Origin: Pseudomonas ovata
Lineage (GTDB): Bacteria; Pseudomonadota; Gammaproteobacteria; Pseudomonadales; Pseudomonadaceae
Assembly: GCF_003131185.1 (NCBI RefSeq)
Contig: NZ_QFFU01000025.1
Coordinates: forward strand, 1-64,000
Reading direction: 5' to 3'
Length of the DNA stretch: 64,000 nucleotides
Shown in pieces: positions 35,072-42,093 of this stretch. The notes beneath the pieces are model-generated. The model was not told the DNA's origin and ran no database searches. It saw nothing but the letters and a program-made list of their open reading frames with translations. The position numbers and the translations under genes are program-made. How positions within the stretch are numbered: the first letter of the stretch is position 1; each line of letters opens with the position of its first letter.

Positions 35072-35536
35072 ATGCAAGGCCACCCAGACGTAATCGATTA
35101 TCTCAACACGTTGCTCACCGGCGAGCTCGCTGCCCGCGACCAATATTTCATCCACTCGCGCATGTACGAAGATTGGGGTTTCGCCAAGCTCTACGAGCGC
35201 ATCAACCATGAGATGGAAGAAGAGGGCCAGCACGCCGACGCGCTGATCCGTCGGATCCTGATGCTCGAAGGCACGCCGCGCATGCGCCCGGACGACCTGG
35301 ACGTCGGCACCACCGTGCCGGAGATGCTCGCCAGCGACTTGCGCCTGGAATACAAGGTGCGCGCCGCCCTGTGCAAAGGCATCGCGTTGTGCGAGCAGCA
35401 TGGCGACTACATCAGCCGTGACATCCTGCGCGCCCAGCTGGCCGACACCGAAGAAGACCACACCTACTGGCTGGAGCAGCAGATGGGCCTGATCAAGGCC
35501 ATCGGCCTGCAGAACTACCTGCAATCGCAGTTCTGA
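35072..35536 (+). CDS. Bacterial ferritin (FtnA-like, annotated as bacterioferritin)
   Basis: Stores iron in a 24-subunit shell. ATG 35072 gives 154 residues. The diiron ligands Glu18, Glu51, His54 and the region LADTEEDHTYWLEQQ (Glu127/His130 equivalents) are present. Position 52, the heme-ligand Met in true bacterioferritins, is Gly (HEMEEEGQHAD). The P. aeruginosa homologue (bfrA/ftnA) is known to be a heme-free ferritin, so this is probably FtnA rather than Bfr. It lies downstream of katA with its own leader. Confidence 0.9.
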   Translation: MQGHPDVIDYLNTLLTGELAARDQYFIHSRMYEDWGFAKLYERINHEMEEEGQHADALIRRILMLEGTPRMRPDDLDVGTTVPEMLASDLRLEYKVRAALCKGIALCEQHGDYISRDILRAQLADTEEDHTYWLEQQMGLIKAIGLQNYLQSQF

Positions 35537-35547
35537 TTCAAGCGCCC

Positions 35548-35590
35548 ATGAAAAAGCCCCTGCACGCTCTGTGTCAGGGGCTTTTTTCAT
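35548..35590. terminator. Bidirectional terminator between ferritin gene and uvrA
   Basis: ATGAAAAAGCCCCTG pairs with CAGGGGCTTTTTTCAT around a 12-nt loop, with an A run on one side and a T run on the other. It serves the converging ferritin (+) and uvrA (-) genes. Confidence 0.9.
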
Positions 35591-35599
35591 GGCGCGGAA

Positions 35600-38434
35600 T
35601 CAGGCGCGATCACGTTCCAGCAGCGGCTTGAGGTAGTGCCCGGTATAGGACTGCTCCATCCCGGCGACCTGTTCGGGCGTGCCGACGGCAATGATCTGCC
35701 CGCCGCGTGAGCCGCCTTCAGGACCCAGGTCCACGAGCCAGTCGGCGGTCTTGATCACATCCAGGTTGTGCTCGATCACCACCACCGTATTGCCGTGGTC
35801 GCGCAGGCGATGCAAGACGTCGAGCAATTGCTGGATATCGGCAAAGTGCAGACCTGTGGTCGGCTCGTCGAGGATGTACAGGGTCTTGCCGGTGTCACGC
35901 TTGGACAGCTCGCGTGACAGCTTGACCCGCTGCGCTTCACCGCCCGACAGCGTGGTCGCCGACTGGCCCAGCTTGATGTACGACAGCCCCACATCCATCA
36001 GCGTCTGCAGCTTGCGCGCCAGGGCCGGTACGGCCTCGAAGAAATCGCGGGCGTCCTCGATGGTCATTTCCAGCACCTCGTGGATGTTCTTGCCCTTGTA
36101 CTTGATCTCCAGCGTCTCGCGGTTGTAGCGCTTGCTCTTGCACACATCGCACGGCACGTAGATGTCGGGCAGAAAGTGCATTTCGACCTTGATCAGACCG
36201 TCGCCCTGGCACGCCTCGCAGCGCCCACCCTTGACGTTGAAGGAAAAACGCCCAGGCCCGTAGCCGCGTGAACGTGATTCCGGCACTCCGGAAAACAGCT
36301 CACGGATCGGCGTGAACAGCCCGGTATAAGTCGCCGGATTGGAGCGGGGCGTACGGCCGATCGGGCTTTGATCGATGTCCACCACCTTGTCCAGGTGCTG
36401 CAGGCCATTGATGCTGTCATGCGCCGAGGCTTCCAGCGTGGTGGCACCATTCAGGGCCGTGGCGCTGAGCGGAAACAATGTGTTGTTGATCAGCGTCGAC
36501 TTGCCCGACCCGGATACGCCGGTCACGCAGGTCAGCAGGCCGATGGGGATTTCCAGGTTCACATTGCGCAGGTTGTTGCCGCGCGCGCCCTTGAGGGTCA
36601 GCGACAGCTTCTTGTTGCGCGGTGTGCGCTTGGCCGGCACGGCAATCTTCACCCGGCCCGACAAGTACTTGCCGGTCAGCGAGTCAGGATGATTCATGAC
36701 TTCATCAGGCGTACCCTCAGCCACGATCTGCCCGCCATGCACACCGGCGCCAGGGCCGATGTCCACGACGTAGTCGGCCAGGCGAATGGCGTCTTCGTCG
36801 TGCTCGACCACGATCACCGTGTTGCCGATGTCACGCAGGTGCTTGAGCGTGCCCAGCAGGCGATCGTTGTCGCGCTGGTGCAGGCCGATGGACGGCTCGT
36901 CGAGGATGTACATGACGCCCACCAGGCCCGCGCCAATCTGGCTGGCCAGGCGAATCCGCTGGGCTTCGCCCCCCGACAGGGTGTCGGCGCTGCGGTCCAG
37001 GGTCAGGTAATCAAGCCCGACGTTGACCAGAAACTGCAGGCGCTCGCAGATCTCCTTGAGAATCTTGGCGGCAATCTCGCCGCGGCGTCCGGTCAGGGTC
37101 AGGCCGGCAAAATACTCGGTGGCATCACCGATCGGCATGCCGGTAACGGCCGGCAGGGTCTTTTCGCCCACCCATACATGCCGCGCCTCACGGCGCAGGC
37201 GAGTGCCGCGGCAATCCGGGCAGGCCTGGGTGCTGAGCAACTTGGCCAGCTCTTCACGCACGCTGGCCGACTCGGTCTCACGATAGCGGCGCTCCAGGTT
37301 CGGCACGATGCCTTCGAATGCATGCGCACGCTTGACGATGTCGCCGCGGTCGTTGAGGTAGCGAAATTCCACGCTGTGGCTGCCGCTGCCGTGCAGCAGG
37401 ACCTTCTGGATCTCGGCGGGCAGCAGCTTGAACGGCTCGTCCAGGCTGAAGCTGTAGTGTTGCGCCAGTGAGCCAAGCATCTGGAAGTAATACACGTTGC
37501 GCCGGTCCCAGCCGCGTATCGCCCCCTCGGCCAGGGTCAGCTCGGCATTGACCAGCCGCTTGACGTCGAAGAACTGCTTCACGCCCAGACCGTCACAGGT
37601 CGGACAGGCGCCGGCCGGGTTGTTGAACGAAAACAGCTTGGGCTCCAGCTCGCTGATCGCATGACCGCAGATCGGGCAGGCGAAGCGTGCAGAGAAAATC
37701 ATTTCTTCGCCAGGCTCGTCGTCCATCGGCGCAACCCAGGCAATGCCATCGGCCAGTTGCAAGGCGGTCTCGAAGGACTCGGCCAGGCGCTGCTGCAGGT
37801 CGTTGCGTACCTTGAAGCGGTCGACCACCACATCAATGGAGTGCTTCTTCTGTTTATCCAGCTTCGGCACTTCATCGAGTTCGTACAGCTTGCCGTTGAT
37901 CCGGGCCCGCACGAAGCCCTGGGCGCGCAGCTCCTCGAACACCGACAGGTGCTCGCCCTTGCGCTCGCGGACCACGGGGGCCAGCAGCATCAGCCGGCGG
38001 CCTTCGGGTTGCGCCAGCACCAGGTCGACCATCTGGCTGACGGTCTGGGCTTCCAGCGCAATATCGTGATCCGGACAGCGCGGCTGACCGACCCGCGCAT
38101 ACAGCAGGCGCAGGTAGTCGTAGATTTCGGTGATGGTGCCAACGGTAGAGCGCGGGTTGTGCGAGGTCGATTTCTGTTCGATGGAAATCGCCGGCGACAG
38201 GCCTTCGATGGTGTCAACGTCAGGCTTTTCCATCATCGACAGAAACTGTCGGGCATAAGCCGACAGCGACTCGACGTAGCGGCGTTGCCCCTCGGCATAG
38301 AGCGTGTCGAATGCCAGCGACGACTTGCCCGAGCCTGAAAGTCCGGTAATGACGATCAGCTTGTCGCGAGGAAGGGTCAGGTCGATATTTTTCAGGTTGT
38401 GGGTTCGAGCCCCACGAATCAGGATTTTGTCCAC
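35600..38434 (-). CDS. uvrA: Excinuclease ABC subunit A
   Basis: DNA damage sensor of nucleotide excision repair; loads UvrB. The 944 residues start at GTG 38434 (MDKILIRGARTHNLKNIDL), with GAGG 8 nt upstream. The frame stays open far upstream, but that part lies opposite the MFS gene and is not coding. Two ABC modules have Walker A GLSGSGKSS and GVSGSGKST. Zinc motifs are CPICG/CPTCDG and CEACQGDG/CDVCKSKRYN. The LSGGEAQR signatures are intact. It is transcribed away from the MFS gene. Confidence 0.97.
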   Translation of the reverse strand: MDKILIRGARTHNLKNIDLTLPRDKLIVITGLSGSGKSSLAFDTLYAEGQRRYVESLSAYARQFLSMMEKPDVDTIEGLSPAISIEQKSTSHNPRSTVGTITEIYDYLRLLYARVGQPRCPDHDIALEAQTVSQMVDLVLAQPEGRRLMLLAPVVRERKGEHLSVFEELRAQGFVRARINGKLYELDEVPKLDKQKKHSIDVVVDRFKVRNDLQQRLAESFETALQLADGIAWVAPMDDEPGEEMIFSARFACPICGHAISELEPKLFSFNNPAGACPTCDGLGVKQFFDVKRLVNAELTLAEGAIRGWDRRNVYYFQMLGSLAQHYSFSLDEPFKLLPAEIQKVLLHGSGSHSVEFRYLNDRGDIVKRAHAFEGIVPNLERRYRETESASVREELAKLLSTQACPDCRGTRLRREARHVWVGEKTLPAVTGMPIGDATEYFAGLTLTGRRGEIAAKILKEICERLQFLVNVGLDYLTLDRSADTLSGGEAQRIRLASQIGAGLVGVMYILDEPSIGLHQRDNDRLLGTLKHLRDIGNTVIVVEHDEDAIRLADYVVDIGPGAGVHGGQIVAEGTPDEVMNHPDSLTGKYLSGRVKIAVPAKRTPRNKKLSLTLKGARGNNLRNVNLEIPIGLLTCVTGVSGSGKSTLINNTLFPLSATALNGATTLEASAHDSINGLQHLDKVVDIDQSPIGRTPRSNPATYTGLFTPIRELFSGVPESRSRGYGPGRFSFNVKGGRCEACQGDGLIKVEMHFLPDIYVPCDVCKSKRYNRETLEIKYKGKNIHEVLEMTIEDARDFFEAVPALARKLQTLMDVGLSYIKLGQSATTLSGGEAQRVKLSRELSKRDTGKTLYILDEPTTGLHFADIQQLLDVLHRLRDHGNTVVVIEHNLDVIKTADWLVDLGPEGGSRGGQIIAVGTPEQVAGMEQSYTGHYLKPLLERDRA

Positions 38435-38563
38435 TGCGGCCTCGCTTGGCGGGCATAAACGACGGAGTATACGGCTCCACTGCAATGCGCGGCAAAGCGC
38501 CGCGTATGTGCTGTATGACGATGGGACTGGTAGAATCGCCGCCGGTTCACACGAGGTTTTTCC

Positions 38564-39961
38564 ATGCAAGATCCCCATAGCGAACGCATGAGTGGCGTCG
38601 AGACCCGCGCCGCCGGTGGGCTGGCGCTGGTGTTTGCGTTCCGTATGCTTGGCATGTTCATGGTCCTGCCGGTCCTGTCGACCTACGGCATGGACCTGGC
38701 CGGCGCCACGCCTGCGCTGATCGGCCTGGCCATCGGCGCCTATGGCTTGACCCAGGCCATCCTGCAGATCCCGCTGGGCTTCATCTCCGACCGCATTGGC
38801 CGGCGCCCGGTGATCTACCTGGGCTTGCTGATCTTTGCCATCGGCAGCGTGGTGGCCGCCAACGCACATTCGATCGAGGGTGTGATCCTGGGCCGTGTGC
38901 TGCAAGGGGCGGGCGCCATTTCGGCGGCCGTGATGGCGCTGCTGTCGGACCTGACCCGCGAGCAGCACCGCACCAAGGCCATGGCCATGATCGGCATGAC
39001 CATCGGTCTGTCGTTCGCCATCGCCATGGTCATCGGTCCGTTGCTCACCAGCGCCTTCGGCCTGTCGGGGCTGTTCCTGGCCACTGGCGGGATGGCCTTG
39101 CTGGGCATCCTGATCGTTGCCTTCGTCGTGCCCAAGGCCGGTGGCCCCTTGATGCACCGTGAGTCGGGCGTCGACAAGCAGGCCCTGGGGGCGACCCTGC
39201 GCCATCCGGACCTGCTGCGCCTGGACGTGGGCATCTTCGTGCTGCATGCCATGCTCATGTCCAGCTTCGTCGCCTTGCCGCTGGCGCTGGTCGAACGGGC
39301 CGGCCTGCCCAAGGAGCAGCACTGGTGGGTGTACCTGACCGCGCTGCTGGTGTCGTTCTTCGCGATGATTCCGTTCATCATCTACGGCGAGAAGAAGCGC
39401 CGAATGAAGCGCGTGCTGCTGGGCGCGGTCGCGGTTCTGATGCTCTCTGAAATATACTTCTGGGCTTTTGGCGACACGCTGCGGACTCTGGTGATCGGCA
39501 GCGTGGTATTCTTCACCGCGTTCAACCTGCTCGAAGCCACGCTGCCTTCACTGATCAGCAAAGTGGCGCCAGCAGGCGGCAAGGGCACGGCCATGGGGGT
39601 GTATTCCACCAGTCAGTTCCTCGGCTCGGCGCTCGGTGGCATCCTGGGCGGCTGGCTGTACCAGCAAGGTGGCCTGGACGTGGTATTCCTCGGGTGTGCC
39701 GCCATGGCCGGCGTCTGGCTGATCGTCGCCATGACCATGCGCGAGCCGCCCTACGTGACCAGCCTGCGCCTGCCGCTGTCGGACCAGGCGCAACGCGAAG
39801 CGGGCCTGGCACAACGCCTGATGTCCGTACCCGGCGTGACCGATGCAGTGGTCGTGACCGAAGAAGCAGCTATCTATATCAAACTTGATGCAAAACTATT
39901 GGATCGTGCGTCGCTCGAAAGGCTGGTCAACAATCCAGCCGCTCAAACGTGCGAAGCCTAG
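38564..39961 (+). CDS. YajR-like MFS transporter with C-terminal YAM domain
   Basis: A 465-residue inner-membrane protein with 12 predicted spans. Motif A is clear between spans 2 and 3 (GFISDRIGRRPVIYLG). The ~65 residues after the last span (from about 400) form a soluble tail with a beta-alpha-beta pattern (VPGVTDAVVVTEEAAIYIKL), as in E. coli YajR. The substrate is unknown; proton-driven export is inferred from the family. It is divergent from uvrA and ends 9 bp before ssb, so it may be co-transcribed with ssb, as in P. aeruginosa. Confidence 0.85.
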   Translation: MQDPHSERMSGVETRAAGGLALVFAFRMLGMFMVLPVLSTYGMDLAGATPALIGLAIGAYGLTQAILQIPLGFISDRIGRRPVIYLGLLIFAIGSVVAANAHSIEGVILGRVLQGAGAISAAVMALLSDLTREQHRTKAMAMIGMTIGLSFAIAMVIGPLLTSAFGLSGLFLATGGMALLGILIVAFVVPKAGGPLMHRESGVDKQALGATLRHPDLLRLDVGIFVLHAMLMSSFVALPLALVERAGLPKEQHWWVYLTALLVSFFAMIPFIIYGEKKRRMKRVLLGAVAVLMLSEIYFWAFGDTLRTLVIGSVVFFTAFNLLEATLPSLISKVAPAGGKGTAMGVYSTSQFLGSALGGILGGWLYQQGGLDVVFLGCAAMAGVWLIVAMTMREPPYVTSLRLPLSDQAQREAGLAQRLMSVPGVTDAVVVTEEAAIYIKLDAKLLDRASLERLVNNPAAQTCEA

Positions 39962-39970
39962 GAGAACGTT

Positions 39971-40525
39971 ATGGCCCGTGGGGTTAACAAAGTCATATTG
40001 GTCGGTACATGCGGCCAGGATCCCGAAGTCCGTTACCTGCCTAACGGCAACGCCGTGACCAACCTGAGTCTGGCGACCAGCGAGCAGTGGACCGACAAGC
40101 AGAGCGGCCAGAAGGTCGAAAAGACCGAATGGCACCGCGTGTCGATGTTCGGCAAGGTCGCCGAGATCGCTGGCGAATACCTGCGCAAGGGTTCGCAGGT
40201 CTACATCGAGGGCAAGCTGCAGACCCGCGAGTGGGAAAAAGACGGTATCAAGCGCTACACCACCGAGATCATCGTCGACATGCAGGGCACCATGCAGCTG
40301 TTGGGCGGCCGTCCACAGGGTGATGCCCAGCAAGGCCAGGGCGGCGGCGGTAACAACTACGCCCAGTCCGCACCGCGCCCACAGCAGTCGCGCCCGGCGC
40401 CTGCGCCTCAGCAGCAGCCACAGTCGTACGGCCAGCCACCGCAGCGCGAGTCGCGTCCTGCGCCCCAGCAGGCACCGCAGCCGGCTGCGGATTTCGACAG
40501 CTTCGATGACGATATTCCGTTCTAA
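39971..40525 (+). CDS. ssb: Single-stranded DNA-binding protein
   Basis: Protects ssDNA and recruits repair and replication proteins. The 184 residues hold an N-terminal OB fold (about 1-110), a Gly/Gln/Pro-rich linker (about 118-170) and the acidic tip DDDIPF that binds partners such as RecO and PriA. A terminator follows. Confidence 0.97.
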   Translation: MARGVNKVILVGTCGQDPEVRYLPNGNAVTNLSLATSEQWTDKQSGQKVEKTEWHRVSMFGKVAEIAGEYLRKGSQVYIEGKLQTREWEKDGIKRYTTEIIVDMQGTMQLLGGRPQGDAQQGQGGGGNNYAQSAPRPQQSRPAPAPQQQPQSYGQPPQRESRPAPQQAPQPAADFDSFDDDIPF

Positions 40526-40554
40526 GCGCCGCATTTCAGGGCTGTAACAACAAG

Positions 40555-40585
40555 AAGCGAAGCCATTGATCCGGCTTCGCTTTTT
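40555..40585 (+). terminator. ssb terminator
   Basis: A perfect 10-bp stem (40555-40564 with 40573-40582), an 8-nt loop and a T run. Confidence 0.92.
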
Positions 40586-40625
40586 GCTGTCCGCACGTAT
40601 GACATTGACATGGGCGCAAGCGCGT

Positions 40626-41060
40626 TCAAGGGTCTTCAGTAAACAAAGAGACGCTGATATAGAAGAACGCGATCACAGGCCACCCATCCCGCGTGTTCAC
40701 CAGCGTTTCCTCGGACCCCATGCCGATCATGTAAGGCCGGCGTGTTTGTTCATCACGGTAAAAATGAAGGGTCGAGTCCCAGTCGCAGCACATGAACCGG
40801 AGCGCAGGCAAGCCGAAGGCCTGGCGCATGTACCGTTCAGCCTCATGCGCATCCGAGCCTTTCACGCGGTAACGCGCCACGAAGGGTTTTTCCTGGATAT
40901 CGTTGTGCTGGGTGCATTCCAGCAACACGACAAATTCAGGCTTGTTGCTCAGTTGCGCGAGGAAATCCCCGCAGTGCGGTTGCGCCTTCGCGCCACCCGC
41001 CGAAATCAACAGCAGCAGGAAGAAAAGGTCGTGGCACAGGCTTTTCACTGACATATTCAT
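40626..41060 (-). CDS. Exported protein of unknown function (DUF4952-like)
   Basis: 144 residues from ATG 41060 (a GTG at 41066 and an ATG at 41054 are also possible; none has a clear ribosome-binding site). A signal peptide ends around ISAGGAKA-QPHCG, so the product is probably periplasmic. Four cysteines remain after cleavage, two adjacent (FMCCDWDS), suggesting disulfides. The C-terminal part WPVIAFFYISVSLFTEDP and the FGLPALR segment resemble what I remember of DUF4952; the family call is tentative and no function is known. It lies next to another uncharacterised minus-strand gene, 30 bp apart. Confidence 0.7.
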   Translation of the reverse strand: MNMSVKSLCHDLFFLLLLISAGGAKAQPHCGDFLAQLSNKPEFVVLLECTQHNDIQEKPFVARYRVKGSDAHEAERYMRQAFGLPALRFMCCDWDSTLHFYRDEQTRRPYMIGMGSEETLVNTRDGWPVIAFFYISVSLFTEDP

Positions 41061-41090
41061 GGCCACGTTCGCGCAGGGTCTCTGAAGCCT

Positions 41091-41717
41091 TCACTTATCC
41101 AGATCACAGACGTCATCCACCTTGTCGCCAAGTGATTCGCGCAGCCAGGCGGTATGAAACGCCATGTCCTTGTCCTGGATATGCACCCAGAACCGCAGCC
41201 AGACCCGTTTGCCATCGGCATCGTCAAAGCACACCACGATATGAGAGATGGCGCTAAAGGCGGTCATCTTGTAGGGGGCGACACCGAGGATGTTGCTGTA
41301 GGGCACACTGCCCGCCGTCGGCGCCCGGGCAGGTCGCTGCTGGGTGAAGGTGAAGCGCTGTTGCGGCGCATCGAAACAGAAGCCCAACCCTTCGGGCTCA
41401 CCGTTCAGCCAGTACAGCATCCAGCCGGCCAGCATGACAGCCAGCGGTACCACCATGCAGGTCACAGCCGAATCGATCAGGTCGATATGCGCGGTCACCA
41501 GGCCTTGTCCGGGATAGAGCAAGTGAATGGAGATCACCACGGCCACGTACAGCGGAAAGGCCAGTAACAACGCCACGATGTACAGCATGGTGCCGAGCGA
41601 GCTCAATCTGACCGTGTCGTCGCGGTCCTCCCAGATCGGCGGATGCCGCAGCGCTGAGGCTGTCGTGTCGGTCATGGCGGGTGGCTCGACCAGACTCGAC
41701 GGAGGTGTGCTGTTCAT
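41091..41717 (-). CDS. Membrane protein of unknown function
   Basis: I do not recognise this family. Of the 208 residues, the N-terminal ~40 are hydrophilic and two membrane spans follow (about 42-66 and 80-105). The C-terminal ~100 residues are soluble with alternating beta-like segments (GLGFCFDAPQQRFTF, VPYSNILGV, KRVWLRFWV), compatible with a small PH-like or signalling fold. ATG codons at 41717 and 41675 are possible starts. It is followed by the DUF4952-like gene and divergent from the MscS-type gene. Confidence 0.65.
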   Translation of the reverse strand: MNSTPPSSLVEPPAMTDTTASALRHPPIWEDRDDTVRLSSLGTMLYIVALLLAFPLYVAVVISIHLLYPGQGLVTAHIDLIDSAVTCMVVPLAVMLAGWMLYWLNGEPEGLGFCFDAPQQRFTFTQQRPARAPTAGSVPYSNILGVAPYKMTAFSAISHIVVCFDDADGKRVWLRFWVHIQDKDMAFHTAWLRESLGDKVDDVCDLDK

Positions 41718-42093
41718 GCGTCAGGCTCTTGGAAAGACCTGTCACTCATAGCGCCATTGTTTGAACCCGTCCATTGAAAGCGGCGCCGATGGCGCTTTTG
41801 TATTACGTGCTGTTGCCGAATGCACCCTGAATGCGAGCGGTTGTCGTGCCCTTGAGCAGGATCCTGTTCAAGGGCGGGTCATGGCTACAAGCCACGCTCT
41901 GCAAGGTCCTGCACGGTTGTTACAGGTGTCGCCAGACTGCTGGAATGTAACCTTGATCGACGATATTCAAGCCATCGCAAGGCATCTATGCCGCATGAAA
42001 TCTTCCCGGGTCTGCGAACTTTGCGGGACGAATGGTAATCAGTTTCTGGTGGGCGAAGGCCCATCCCTTGAATGTCGGTGCAGGAGGAGTGGC
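41718..42093. other. 376-bp intergenic region before the MscS-type gene
   Basis: It lies between two divergent genes. The frame of the channel gene is open through it, but the resulting peptide has no signal-like or conserved features, and a strong start lies at 42094. It holds a near-perfect 28-bp palindrome (41848-41875). I see no RNA gene and no clear sigma-70 promoter. Confidence 0.6.
41848..41875. repeat. 28-bp near-perfect palindrome
   Basis: GCCCTTGAGCAGGA is followed directly by TCCTGTTCAAGGGC: 13 of 14 positions are symmetric, with no spacer. The lack of a loop fits a dimeric protein operator better than a terminator. Confidence 0.7.

Noticed and set aside
38435..38563. LexA (SOS) box in the uvrA-MFS gap
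   Set aside because: CTGTATGACGATGG resembles one half-site, but the second half (ACAG) is missing.
38435..39322. Upstream extension of the uvrA frame by ~296 codons
   Set aside because: It lies opposite the MFS gene. UvrA homology begins at GTG 38434 with a suitable ribosome-binding site, giving the standard 944 residues.
41761..42093. N-terminal extension of the MscS-type protein
   Set aside because: The residues show no domain or signal. GTG 42094 has AGGAGGAG upstream and starts a signal peptide.
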